From: Harmothoe impar
Lineage: Eukaryota > Annelida > Polychaeta > Phyllodocida > Polynoidae
DNA: 64,000 nt
Assembly (NCBI GenBank): GCA_947462335.1
Contig: OX381704.1
Location: 27,179,955 to 27,243,954 of the forward strand
Reading direction: 5' to 3'
Positions within the stretch are counted from its first letter, which is position 1. Every line of letters begins with the position of its first letter. Below the pieces are notes generated by a model. That model was given only the letters and a program-made list of their open reading frames with translations. It was not told the origin of the DNA and ran no database searches. The position numbers and the translations under genes are program-made. Below, piece by piece: positions 32,768 to 43,871 of this stretch.

Positions 32768-33035
32768 GGGACTGGTCTGTGCTAGCTACGTTCACTGGTG
32801 GGTCTCCATCTGAGAGTATTATGAATAGATTTGCTGGGTATATCACGTTAATTCTTAGTTGTGGGATCCCTCCAACAGAACTCAAGAATGACACAAGTTA
32901 GTAAGGTGTGTTTTTCCAGGGAAAAGCACAAGCTGTATACACAAGATAGATATGGGAGATTCTCGAGAATAGTGAACGTTCCTCGTGACATGTTCTATGT
33001 TGATGTGTATTTCCCCTGTTCCACTGGTGTAAAAG

Positions 33036-33110
33036 ATGGATTGTGTGACATACATCACAAGTGACCCAGGGCCTTTCGGAAGATGTATAATATTCCAGTA
33101 TATCAAAATA
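33036..33110. repeat. Dispersed segment, copy at 38092-38166
   Basis: GATGGATTGTGTGACATACATCACAAGTGACCCAGGGC and the following ATTCCAGTATAT (split words) recur at 38092-38166 with a few changes. Each copy is followed 500-600 bp later by the same second repeat (33642-34008 and 38567-38836), so the two may be parts of one larger family. Confidence 0.65.
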
Positions 33111-33313
33111 TTTATCCAATATAATGTTTCAATGAAACTGAAACTTATTTTTTATATTATATTCAGATTTTTTATATGTTTTATTATGATAGGTACCATA
33201 TGGGTGGTACAATTTTGCTCTGCACATGTTGACGGTTGAGATCTCGCGCAGTATGAGAATTACCAGTGGCGCCACTCTCTGTTGACGTGTGGAAAGAGAA
33301 CTAAAAAGCTAAT

Positions 33314-33598
33314 TTAACCCTTTCACCACTGGGTTTCTTGTAACTCAATGCAATTTGGTGCAATATATTGGCTTACCGCGTGGAAGGGGTTAACCCTTTA
33401 TGGGCGAGCATCAATTATAGTTGATACCATGGCTGGGCAAGCATCAACTATAGTTGATACCATGGCAGGGTGAGCACCAACTATAGTCACCCTAACTCTG
33501 TGGGATTCAGCAATGTCTCGTCCTTAGTGACAACTCCTGCTAAATTTCTCGTCTTCAGAGCTGGCCATACCAATTTCTGGTCGCCCTCAAAGGGTTAA
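33314..33598. mobile_element. Two adjacent piggyBac-like MITEs sharing a TTAA
   Basis: TTAA occurs at 33314, 33390 and 33595. The 72-bp segment between the first two begins CCCTTTCACC and ends with its complement-like GGAAGGGG. The 201-bp segment between the last two begins CCCTTTATGGG and ends CCCTCAAAGGG. TTAA duplications with CCCT ends mark piggyBac-type elements. The larger one carries three copies of AGCAYCAACTATAGT near its left side. Confidence 0.7.
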
Positions 33599-33641
33599 AA
33601 GAAAGGCTGTGAGCACCAATGTAACATGTCATTTCATGGTA

Positions 33642-34008
33642 GAAAGCGTCTCATTTTTCGTCTCATCCCTGCTATAGCATTGCAGGTGTAGGGAGTCTGG
33701 GTGAATGCTCATCTTTTAAAGGGTGGATTCAAGGTCACTGGCCTATTCTTCAGAATAAGTTCACACAGACTCCGTTTTAGGGTTGTTTTTGACTTTTTTG
33801 GAAGGCTTTTTTCATAGGAAAATTGTTTTGTTTTTTGACATTTTGAAAAAAAGAGGGAGACACAGATTGTTCCATAGTAGAACTTTAGCTTTATTTTAAC
33901 AGAAAAAAAACAAAAAACAAAGGAAGGTCGATACTTCAAATCAGTTGACCAATCTACGTTTTTTGCGGGAAAACCGTCTCATAGAGACCCAGGGTACCCT
34001 GGGTCAAT
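33642..34008. repeat. CGTCTCA-family dispersed repeat, copy 1
   Basis: It starts AAAGCGTCTCATTTTTCGTCTC and ends with AAAACCGTCTCA, GAGACCCAGGGTACC and CTGGGTCAAT. The interior word TTCAAGGTCACTGGCCTAT and the T-rich block GACATTTTGAAA recur in the copy at 38567-38836. Confidence 0.8.
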
Positions 34009-34198
34009 AACAAGAAATTCCACAAGTAGAATGATGACACGTAGTTCCCGTTTCACTACAAGAAATTCCAGCGAATATGACACGAGAAAATTCCAGAAAC
34101 GTTCTGAAATTCCCAAATTATGATACAAGAATGACACAAGTTCCGCTGAGATTTTGTTTGCAAGGTTACTAGTAGTGCGAAATCCTGTAATACACTGA

Positions 34199-34307
34199 CC
34201 CAGTGGGCACAGAACATTGAATCAACATTGATAAATGATTGTTAATGTTGATTCAATGTTGATTCAATGTTGATTCAACGTTGGACTGAATTTTGTGCCC
34301 ACTGGGG
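34199..34307. mobile_element. CCCAGTGGGCAC MITE, copy 1
   Basis: Ends are CCCAGTGGGCACAGAACATT and the complement ...TTTTGTGCCCACTGGGG. The interior repeats TTGATTCAATG four times. This type of short element is widespread in marine invertebrate genomes as I recall. A second copy is at 43719-43813. Confidence 0.8.
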
Positions 34308-35102
34308 AGAGGGCACTCAAGTGCCCGGACATCATCTCCCCGGCATCTGGTCGGCATTGAAGAGAGTTCTGGCTGCTGATAGGGTTTTACTTCGAATGCA
34401 ACAAAAATGCCTAAAATTGTGGGGGAATCACAGGTGTTCCAAAAAGTCTTCTGGATAGAATAGCAGATGTAGTTTTATTCTATTCAAAGGGTTGGGGAAT
34501 TTCTTAGGCAGGCAAAAAGTGATGTGGCCAAGGTTGATTTTAGGCCCAAAACAGGGCAAATTGGACTACCTGTGGACAAAAGTGACTTTCTTGAGATTTT
34601 GATGGTCATTCCCATCATACAAGCTGATACATCGTGTGTGAGGGATTGTTTAATAAGGCTAGGGCTAAGACTATGGCCAACAAACCCTGTGGATGGCTGA
34701 TTTTGCATGTGCATTATGCTACATGGAAACATAGAGGAATGATACTTCCATCTGACTTTCATCTTACAGCAAGCATGCCAGCTTATCCCCAACTGGTGGT
34801 GCCCCATAGTGTATTAGAGCCACACTATAGGGTTCCTCCAGGCCTCAGACAGGGAATTGAATTTTAATGTAACATAACATGCAATAAAAATTCCAAGCCA
34901 GGTATTGAGTGAATGAATAGGAATACCTTTTATACACTATATATGAAAATAAAAGGGGTTGTTTATCACCAAAATCTGAAATGCTGGTTCCAAATATGAA
35001 TGAACCTCCATAATTGACCATAATTATATGCAGTGAATATATTTATTTCAGACTGAACCTAAATTAACATTGAAATATATAGCTAGACAAAGGAACACAT
35101 GT

Positions 35103-35815
35103 TTTATTTTTTATCAAATACGGCAGCCCTATTGATTTAACCAAGGAGTGCAGTATTTAACACCCACCGTGAAATGACCCACAGCCGTATTTCACAGTCC
35201 TGTGACGTCATCAATATGGCGGTTTGTTTACATTTGAACTGTGTAGAAAGAAGCCTTTTTAGGCTCCCCCTACCATAATTTCGGTATTTTGAATCGAAAA
35301 AGATAAAAAATAAACACAAAGGCACACTCGTTTTTGTCTGTTGAAGGGTTATTTCACTTGTTGGAGGTGGGGCCTATGGCCTCGTGAGATACGGCCTCTC
35401 CTCTAACTCGTGAAATAACCTTGTCAACAGACCAAAACTTGTGAACCTTTGTCTATTTAGTCTGTTGGCTGGGTTTTTTCACGAGTTGACTTTGGGCTGT
35501 ATTTCACGAGGCCGTAGGCCGAGTGAAATGCGGCCGAAGGGTCAACAAGTGAAATAACCCAGTCAACAGACTGAAATAAGTGTACCTTTGTGTTTATTTT
35601 TTATGATTTTCGATTGAATCTACCAAAATTATGATAGGGGGAGCCTAAAATAGCTTATTTCCATCCCGTTTCTACTTCGTTCAAATGTAAACAAACCGCT
35701 ATATTGATGACGTCACAGGGCCGTGAAATACGGCTGTGGGTTATTTCACGGGGGTGTTAAATACGGCAGTCCTTGGTTAAATCAATGGGGCTGCCGTATT
35801 TGATAAAAAAATAAA
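35103..35815. mobile_element. 713-bp foldback element with ~235-bp inverted arms
   Basis: The left arm (35103 to about 35345) and right arm (about 35575 to 35815) are inverted copies over most of their length. They begin with TTTATTTTTTATCAAATACG and share a GTGACGTCAT word and a TTGTTTACATTTGAA word. The centre repeats GTGAAATAAC and GGCCTCGTGA-type words in both orientations. There is no coding capacity. Confidence 0.88.
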
Positions 35816-36866
35816 GGCCTATCCCTGCAATAAGCATATATCTTGAGGTGCCATCTCAATCAGGATATGCTGAGGGGAATTTGTGAATTTTTACAGAATT
35901 TTAGCAAATTTTCCAAACTATTTTGACCACCCAGAACTCATCTAGTATTCTCTGCGGAGGTCGTCTTTGCCTAAGGATGCACTGACTGACCTTAGGAATC
36001 CCTATGCGAGACCTCCAGTGGAGCCTTCTGTGGGGGCAGCCATTTTGCTAGGACACTAGGCCAATTCACATCATGAAAGTCGACTGTGCCAAAAAAACTT
36101 GAAGATATGACATACCTCATAACTACATTATAGAACACTACGAATGCTTATACATCTATAGACACATATCTAGTGCTGTGTAGCAGGATTTGTCATGTCT
36201 ATATTCTCCTGGACGTTGTCTCTTGCTGAGGAGAAGCACAATTATGTAACTTTTAGGCCCATTACATAATGATTCACAAATCCTGATATTGCGGTTTTCT
36301 ATGTTGGGAACAAATGGGTTTGCAATTAAAATATATTATGGAATCACATGTATGAGGATCCTTTAATGTGTATATATATTTTATGTATAGATATGTCATG
36401 TTATGTAATCTTTATAGCCACTATGTAATGACACAGTTCTTCAGACCTGGACTCTGGTGCAGGGTGTTATGTGACTTATTCCACTCTCACTCTCGAACCG
36501 TTCATTACATCAACTAAGTAGTTAAAACATCTAATAGAGCAAAGAGTTACCTTTCAAATCACCCCTAATATGTGTATCTTACAGTCGGACAAAATTCTTA
36601 TATCTTAATTTTAAAATGCTTACAAAATGGCTATTCCCACTTGTGATATCTTAACATGACACCTGAAATGTCCTGCTGTCATTGGAAAAACTCCTGAGGC
36701 CATATTTCTAATAGGTTGGGAGCAAAAGCAGTGTTTATTAGAGGGCTGCAAGGGGATTGGGAGCTCTGTTTCACTTTCGCTCTTATGCCATTAGTCACAT
36801 TAACTAGGTAATTGGTGCATCTGATAGAGCAGAGAAATACATTTCAAATGAACCCGAATATGTGTA

Positions 36867-37088
36867 CCGTAAAACCTCGCGTATAGGCCGCTGCTTGTAT
36901 GCGAATCAGATCGCTTGTGCGGCTTATAGGATCGGTACAGAGTCAGGGTGCGGCTTATACGCGAGTTTTTGCTCCTATAGTACAGTATAAAAGTCACCAG
37001 AATCAGATCGATGGTGTGGCTTATAGGATCGACCCAAAGACGGGATGCGGCTTATATGCGAGTTAGGCCTATACGCAAGGTTTTACGG
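36867..37088. mobile_element. Tc1/mariner-like MITE
   Basis: Termini CCGTAAAACCTCGCGTATA and its complement TATACGCAAGGTTTTACGG are flanked by TA on both sides (36865-36866 and 37089-37090), the mariner-type target. The interior has a roughly duplicated GCGGCTTATAGGATCG unit. No transposase is present. Confidence 0.85.
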
Positions 37089-37411
37089 TATATAGGATTT
37101 GGAAAAAGTGCCCAAAATTGCCCCAAAATTCTTATTTTTTGATAATAAAATACTTGACATACACCTACCCCCACTTGTAATACCTCCAAATGACGCCTAG
37201 AGTGTGCTGCTTGCAGTGGTTAAACTACTGAGACTGTATCTCTAATGGCGTGAGAGCGAAATCAGTATGTAGGCAGTGTGTCCTTCAGAGCTGCATGGTT
37301 ACTCACTGATAGTAGGTCCCCTTTTCCAATTTTTGGTCATTTCCACAGCATCATTACGGGTACTTGGCAATATGATAGAGCTAATCTAATGCATCAGGGT
37401 GATGCAGATGG

Positions 37412-37814
37412 ATTATAGCTTTCATCCGCATATATCAGATAAGCAATGCTGTAAGTAGTTTGGAAAAAAGAAGGTGCTTTGGTGAGTTTTCACGTGAGGA
37501 CATGGCCAGCAGCGACCCACTGGGATACCTAGTTATATATAGTCCATTATTAATTTCCCATTTACTCAAGCGCAATTTGTTTACTTCTAAAACAAGCAAT
37601 TTATAACAATGTGCATTATAGCTTTCATCCGCATATATCAGATAAGCAATGCTGTAAGTAGTTTGGAAAAAAGAAGGTGCTTTGGTGAGTTTTCACGTGA
37701 GGACATGGCCAGCAGCGACCCACTGGGATACCTAGTTATATATAGTCCATTATTAATTTCCCATTTACTCAAGCGCAATTTGTTTACTTCTAAAACAAGC
37801 AATTTATAACAATG
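37412..37814. repeat. Perfect 200-bp tandem duplication
   Basis: 37412-37611 and 37615-37814 are identical by eye over 200 bp, separated by TGC (period 203). Each unit carries TTTCACGTGAGGACATGG. Identity implies a recent event or an assembly artefact. Confidence 0.95.
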
Positions 37815-38091
37815 GGAGAACAATTTATGTCCAGTGACACTTCCTTTTATTCATTATTACTAAATAAAATGAATATAATTAGACTCATTTATTGCAGGCT
37901 ACTATCAAGCTACCATTCAGCTTGCGACGTTTGACAGCAACTTTAAAAACAGCAAAATAAAAATGTAATGTTACCATCTCCTTGTCAAAAACTAATTTTG
38001 ATGGGTGGTATGTTGAAAGCATTTAGGATGCAGAAGGTGTGTATAATACAATGGTGTCATATGAACAAACCAGCATTGTATATTATACAAA

Positions 38092-38166
38092 GATGGATTG
38101 TGTGATATACATGACAAGTGACCCAGGGCTTTTCCAATAATGTCTAGTATTCCAGTATATATACAA
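38092..38166. repeat. Dispersed segment, copy of 33036-33110
   Basis: It shares AAGATGGATTGTGTGA, ACAAGTGACCCAGGGC and TATTCCAGTATAT with the first copy, in the same orientation. Confidence 0.65.
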
Positions 38167-38248
38167 ATCTTTATACAATGAATGGTATCTGTGATATATA
38201 TATATCACAGTAGAACCAGGGCAATTGTAGGTCAAATTATAATTTATG

Positions 38249-38442
38249 GGGCATGTCCACACTCATGGGGCCGTGTCCACACTCATGGGGCCGTGTCCAC
38301 ACTCATGGGGCCATGTCCACACTCATGGAGCCATGTCCACACTCACGGGGGCCATGTCCACACTCATGGGGCCATAGCCACTCATGGGTACTTGTCCACA
38401 CTCATGGGGCCATAGCCACTCATGGGTACTTGTCCAAACTCA
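38249..38442. repeat. 20-bp minisatellite
   Basis: About nine units of CCACACTCATGGGGCCATGT. The first five are nearly perfect, then variants shorten to CATAGCCACTCATGGGTACTTGT. Open frames through it are repeat artefacts. Confidence 0.93.
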
Positions 38443-38566
38443 TGGTCAATGACATCAAAGAGGAAGAGCGACTAACATCACACAGGGCGAAAAGGCTAGC
38501 AGGTGACGTCACAGGGCATCCAGGGGTACCAGCACTTGGTGCTGGTGGGGCAAAGAACCACTGCAC

Positions 38567-38836
38567 AAAGCGTCTCACTTTTTCGTCTCAACCTCCCTTC
38601 AACATTGAGCTCTATGGGTGTCTGTGTGAACGTGCATGTTTTGAAGTCAGGATTCAAGGTCACTGGCCTATCTTCAGCATTAGTTCACACAGACTCTATT
38701 TTCGGGTTGATTTTGACATTTTTTGAGGGGCTTTTTTCATGAGGAATTTTTTGTTGTTGACATTTTGAAATGACCAATCTACGTTTCTTGTAGGAAAACC
38801 GTCTCACAGAGACCCAGGGTACCCCTGGGTCAATTA
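38567..38836. repeat. CGTCTCA-family dispersed repeat, copy 2
   Basis: Same terminal words as copy 1 (AAAGCGTCTCAC and AAAACCGTCTCACAGAGAC then CCCTGGGTCAATTA), about 100 bp shorter because an interior block is missing. Confidence 0.8.
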
Positions 38837-39375
38837 GTGTTGTGCAATATAGGACAATTTGCTACAGTTCAAAGGGTATTTCAAGTACTTGATGTGACAA
38901 TAAAGGGCATATGGTGTATCCGATTCTACAGAGTTAGTTAATGGTACAGAAATTAAGAGGAAACCAAGGTGTGTTACAATTTCAATGTCCAGAATCTTTA
39001 GTTAGTGGAGTATGAGCATCGAGGGTTGACCACATATTTTACCTGGATGTAATGCAAAAGGCTTCATTATTGTATACATGTCTAGTTACTATATGTGAGT
39101 ATAAACAATGTGTAACGAATGCAGTATAGGCCTAAACTGCATTCTGCTATTAAAGAACTGTAACATAATTATGCTGCTTATTATTGTTTCCTTGATACCT
39201 GATTGTCATGATAACAAGATCTAACATGTGATCCTAACCACAACAGACTTAGAGATGTGTTTTTCCTTTGACTAAATCGTATATATAAAGCTATGTGTAC
39301 ATTAAACATGGAACATATGCCCCCACCCCCCTCATTAACACCCAGCGACTAATATGTACCACAGATGCATGTCGG

Positions 39376-39734
39376 TGTTGGGCGCTATTCGCCAATCGGT
39401 GCAGAACGCCAATCTACAGTGCGCTGGATACAAATGGCTGCGAGATTCTAATCAAGTCATTTGATATAGATGAAGATTATTGCATCTTTGCCTATTTTCA
39501 GGGATGAATGTATACTATTTATCAATCATCATGGCGCTGTTGTTTTGTTTCAACTAATTTGAGTTCAATTGATTAAACGACTTACAAATGAAACAGGTAC
39601 TCGCACATTCCCTCAAATTTGTATTCCGCGCAGATTGGTATTCTGCACAGCGCCGATCCAGCGCTATTTACAAATTGCGCTGTGCAGAATGTCAATATTG
39701 GCATTCTGCGCCGATTGGTGAATAGCGCCCAACA
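39376..39734. mobile_element. TGTTGGGCGC inverted-repeat element, copy 1
   Basis: Ends are TGTTGGGCGCTATTCGCCAA and its complement, with about 31 bp of terminal inverted repeat. TCGG flanks both sides (39372-39375 and 39735-39738), a possible 4-bp target duplication. Length is 359 bp. It has an extra 30-bp subterminal block (GCAGAATGTCAATATTGGC) that copy 2 lacks. Confidence 0.85.
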
Positions 39735-40176
39735 TCGGTCTGACGAAAAGCGTCTCACACACCCCAAATTGAGAGTTCCTGTGGGATTAACATAGGATAA
39801 CGGAATCGATGCTATGTCCATGCTAGTAGGCTACATTCACGTTTGTCTACACTAAGAAAAAGGTGAGTTTTTGTAAGGTCTACTCTTGATTTTTTCAGGG
39901 GGGTTATAAAATGCCTACAGCGAGATTCTTTGAAGTAGTGTATAGGAAAACACTTCAATCTTTCTGTTTTGGATAATTTGACCCATTTCTCTTATCGAAT
40001 TCTTAAAAATGAACATTGGTACATTTTCTTAGGCCCTGGTCTCCCAAACCTGGCGTCAGAGACTCTCTAGAGGGATCTTAAGGATCCTTTAGTCTATCAA
40101 CGTCTGACGGGTACCTTATATGCCCTATAACAGGATAATAAATTATCACGCTTTTCAGAATACACGATCACTTCTG

Positions 40177-40860
40177 TCAGCTTAATATGAGGTGTCGTTC
40201 ATCTTCAGAATACAATGCATTAACGCCCGTCTTGTTGCACGCCGGCGGAAAATGGTTACGCCCACCACACGTTTGGCATTTCTGTCCCCATGCAGGACAT
40301 TTGCCTTTGTTGAACTTATGCTTTTGTCCACAGAACCTGCACTTTCTCATATTTAGATTGTCCCTCTCTTGAGACGGCTTCTTTTGTCTACCCCCTTTGG
40401 ATTTGGCCCTACTGTCTTTGTATGCACTATCTGCACCTTGTCCCATGTCATTCATTCGTTGTCTAGTGGTCTCAAATTCCTTGCAGATTAGGACACATGT
40501 ATCTAGTGCAAGATTTTCAGTCTGCATGAGACTCTCCCTGCAGGTGTCATCAAAGATACCGATAACAATGCGGTCCCGGACCATTTCCTCTTCTAGATAT
40601 CCATATTGACAGTGTGTTGCTAACAGCTTAAGATCGGCCACATAGTTGTCAATTGATTCATCAGGGACTTGGTATCTTCTGTTGAAACAGTAAGCTGCAT
40701 ATGTTCTATTTGGCTTCCGTTCACCGTCTTCTTCCATCTTCTTATAGAGTGTGTGATTATGTTGTACACTATAGTTGTAGACCCGGTTGTGGACCCATCC
40801 ACCTTCCTCTGCTACTATTATACAAAACCTAGCAGCGCCGCCTAGGTTTGGAAACCTCAA
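40177..40860 (-). pseudogene. Ty3/Gypsy-type retrotransposon gag remnant
   Basis: A 227-codon frame whose residues 43-138 match the retrotransposon Gag pattern (NRTY..YCFNRRYQ, ESIDNYVADLK, RDRIVIGI, CKEFE). It is followed by a basic linker and two zinc knuckles: C174-x2-C177-x3-H181-x6-C188 and C195-x2-C198-x4-H203-x4-C208. Gag packages the element RNA in the cytoplasm. The first 40 residues do not look like Gag and probably reflect a frame change. No protease, reverse transcriptase or integrase follows at 39740-40176, and I cannot define LTRs, so the copy is truncated and dead. It lies between two direct copies of the TGTTGGGCGC element. Confidence 0.85.
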
Positions 40861-41575
40861 CTAGGAATACCTGGTGACCGGTGATGGGGGATGGTCCACT
40901 AGTAGGATTAGTGGGCTAGTGGTTCAAGTATACTAGGCTATAGTAGCTAGGCACACAGTCTCTGGGACGTATTCGGTCCACACTCAAACCTTAGACTAGT
41001 GTTCCCCACTCAATAGCTGCTGATGCGTTATAGTCTCTCCTGCTGCGTCTCAGTCTGCCATGAGGAGCTATCTGTCTTCATCTGCCTCCCACTGCTGTTT
41101 TTACAAGGCTGTGGCTGCATGAACATGCTGCCGTTCGTGGGACTAGCGTAGAACTTGGCAACAACTTCATGAACCGTTGATGATGTAGATCTAGGCCCTG
41201 GTCAAATCAAGTGTCGAGTGTAGGGGCCTACATATGATCTACCTACCCTTTAAGGACGGCATAATGCATTAATGCATCATGCCCTTTGTCATTGCGATGC
41301 ATGAATGCAGCATTGGCAAGTAACTTGCCAGTGCTGCATTCAAGCATCATACCCACCCTATACAGGGTGAGACACTCCCGTAGGGTCAGTATGATGCACC
41401 AATATAGCACTGGTGAGTTACTCGCTGGGGCTGCATTGGTGCATTCATGCCAACAAATATAATCTTTTAGCGATATCCATCCTTAAATAGTTAAATAGTA
41501 CTCTTATTCGGTAGGCCTATATGACAGGTGTAGGCCTATAGATATCTAGATGTAATCATAGACATCAGCTAGGGA
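40861..41575. other. Sequence upstream of the gag remnant, unassigned
   Basis: This may include the leader or LTR of the Gypsy element, but no LTR pair or primer-binding site could be confirmed. ATGCATTAATGCATCAT-type and TGCATTCATGC words recur at 41255-41450. There is no open frame of note. Confidence 0.4.
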
Positions 41576-41580
41576 GACAG

Positions 41581-41908
41581 TGTTGGGCGCTATTCGCCAA
41601 TCGGCGCAGAACGCCAATGTACAGTGCGCTGGATACAAATGGCTGCGAGATTCTAATCAAGTCATTTGATATAGATGAAGATTATTGCAGCTTTGCCTAT
41701 TTTCAGGGATGAATGTAGACTATTTATCAATCATCATGGCGCTGTTGTTATGTTTCAACTAATTTGGGTTCAATTGATTAAACAACCTACAAATGAAACA
41801 GCTACTCGCACATTCCCTCAAATTTGTATTCCGCGCAGATTGGTATTCTGCGCAGCGCCGATCCAGCGCTATTTACAAATTGCGCCGATTGGTGAATAGC
41901 GCCCAACA
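41581..41908. mobile_element. TGTTGGGCGC inverted-repeat element, copy 2
   Basis: It is nearly identical to 39376-39734 across 300 bp and in the same orientation, with TIR ends TGTTGGGCGCTATTCGCC and GGTGAATAGCGCCCAACA. The flanks (ACAG and ACTG) do not form a clear target duplication. Confidence 0.85.
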
Positions 41909-42021
41909 ACTGTTATTGAATGGTTACGTAGAGGGTTTGAGGATAGGAAAAATCGAGCGTGTGATCCTAATCACAAAAGACTCAGGGTGGTTGCCTGTAG
42001 TGTGTATGAGAAGTGTGTGGG

Positions 42022-42178
42022 CATAGTGTGCATGTGGAATGTGCACATGTAGTGTACATGTGTAGTGTGCATGCGTAGTGTACAGGTGTAGTGTGCATGC
42101 ATAGTGTGCATGTGTAGTGTACATGTGTAGTGTACAGGTTTAGGATGCATGTGTAGTGTGCATTGTGTAGTGTGCATG
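42022..42178. repeat. ~12-bp minisatellite
   Basis: Units of GTGTAGTGTGCAT and GTGTAGTGTACAT alternate about twelve times. The minus strand reads as a Thr/His/Tyr-rich open frame, which is a repeat artefact. Confidence 0.9.
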
Positions 42179-42299
42179 CATACCCCTACCCCTGCCCCTA
42201 CCCCTGTACACCACCACACACAGACCCTACTATACACAAGCTTTGTCCACATATCTGTTCCTAAGCCATTCTGGTCTGATGAAAAACGTCTCACCCAGC

Positions 42300-42377
42300 T
42301 AAAATCTGTGGTAAAAGCTGTGGCAGAAGCTGTGGTGATAGCTGTGGCAGCCGCTGTAGCTAAAGCTGTGGCAGAAT
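42300..42377. repeat. 12-bp AAAGCTGTGGCA repeat
   Basis: Six degenerate units of AAAGCTGTGGCA/GAAGCTGTGGTG in tandem. Confidence 0.85.
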
Positions 42378-42911
42378 GTTTTACATTTCCCCTTTGCCAT
42401 GGAGACCCGGTCTCAACCTGGTCTCACTCACACACTTCTCTTGTATCCTGGCTGCACCGTTTCGGATAGCATACCCGAATTGTGCGTCACAAGTATAACA
42501 TATCAGGAGCTCCCTCCAGGCCTGCACCCCACAACCTATAGGTCGCATGACGCAGGTGCCCTGAGAAAGTCATACCGAGTGAGGCTAGCAGCGCAAAAAA
42601 AGGGTATACTCGGAAAAAATGTGTGCATTGACTTTTTTTTTTGGGGGGGGGGGTACTTGAGCCCTTATTCACATTTTTATATTAGCCTAAGCATCCTATA
42701 TGCTTATTAAGGTCTTAACATGGCAAAAAAGAAATTTGATATGGTGACATGAATTCTTTTTTTTAACCAACAGGGGGCATGAGGACCCCCTCCCATCAAG
42801 TGCCCCCCTCCCCAACTGACATGTTCAATATCACACACAATACAAAATTATTAACCATTCCCAAAGTAACCCCCAGTCAATTACCCTAAGGTTAGAGCTG
42901 TCAGAATGTCT

Positions 42912-43275
42912 GAAAAAAAACGTCTCACCCTGTAGTGTCACTGCAGATAACCCTCTCCCATAGAGATAGCACTGAGCCCGTTCAATATGTAAATGTTCAA
43001 TGTTAAGGGTTATCTACGGTCTGCCATAGGGCTCTATGCTGTAGCAAATTACCACCATTTTAGACACAAAATAAAATCATGCTTTTTTGGGGGGTAGCAT
43101 TTGAAAATGGATTAAGGCGCGACTACATAGGCAGGACAACATTGTAACGGATCTAGTGACACAAAATTGAGAGAAAAAGCTCCAATTTTGAAGGAATGAG
43201 AGCAGTTTTAAATTTTAGGCTGAGAGGACCACTGCTACCCGTCGCACAAGACTCAGGGTAACCCTGAGTCAATTA
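42912..43275. repeat. CGTCTCA-family repeat, divergent member
   Basis: It begins with AAAAAACGTCTCACCC and ends ACTCAGGGTAACCCTGAGTCAATTA, the same end pattern as 33642-34008 and 38567-38836, but the interior is unrelated. The start word also occurs alone at 39741 and 42280. Confidence 0.5.
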
Positions 43276-43718
43276 TCAATATGACTCTATTCCATAGGAG
43301 CCATCCTGTGTCTAGACTCCGTTTCTGAAGGGAGTTGCAGCATAGACCTGGACTGTCTGTGGTAGGGAGTCATAAAAGGGGGTCATTTTGGAGGCAAAAC
43401 CCGGGCTCTCTTAGGGGAGTCACATGACTCCCTGTCAGGTTCATCAAGAGAGTCATAAAGAGAGTCAGAAAAGGGAGTAATTCTGGAGGAAGGCCTGGAC
43501 TCCCTTTTGACTCTGTTTCTTTTCTCTGTGCTCCTACACCACCCTCCTCCTACACTACACCCCTCCTACACCACACCCCCCTCCTACGCCACATTCCCTC
43601 CCACACCCAAACCCTTCATACACAACCCTCATACACAGTATAGGTATGCATCTCTTACTCTCTTGTATTCATCATTATTTTTTACATTTATCATTTGATG
43701 TCAAATATACGTAATTTA

Positions 43719-43813
43719 ACCAGTGGGAACAGAGCATTAATTCAACATTGATAACTGGTTGTCAATGTTGATTCAACATGTATTCAATGTTAAACTGAAT
43801 TTTGTGACCACTG
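43719..43813. mobile_element. CCCAGTGGGCAC MITE, copy 2
   Basis: The diverged ends are CCAGTGGGAACAGAGCATTA and TTTTGTGACCACTG. The interior words TTCAACATTGATAA and GTTGATTCAACAT match copy 1. Confidence 0.75.
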
Positions 43814-43837
43814 TTATGGTAGTTAAATAATACCTAT

Positions 43838-43871
43838 ATACGTGTTGGGATAATTATATCCCAACACGTAT
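43838..43871. repeat. Perfect 15-bp hairpin
   Basis: ATACGTGTTGGGATA, a 4-base loop, then the exact complement TATCCCAACACGTAT. It lies 24 bp after a MITE. Confidence 0.9.

Noticed and set aside
40177..40860. Host gene with CCHC zinc knuckles
   Set aside because: The Gag-domain pattern upstream of the knuckles, the truncation and the surrounding transposons point to a retroelement remnant.
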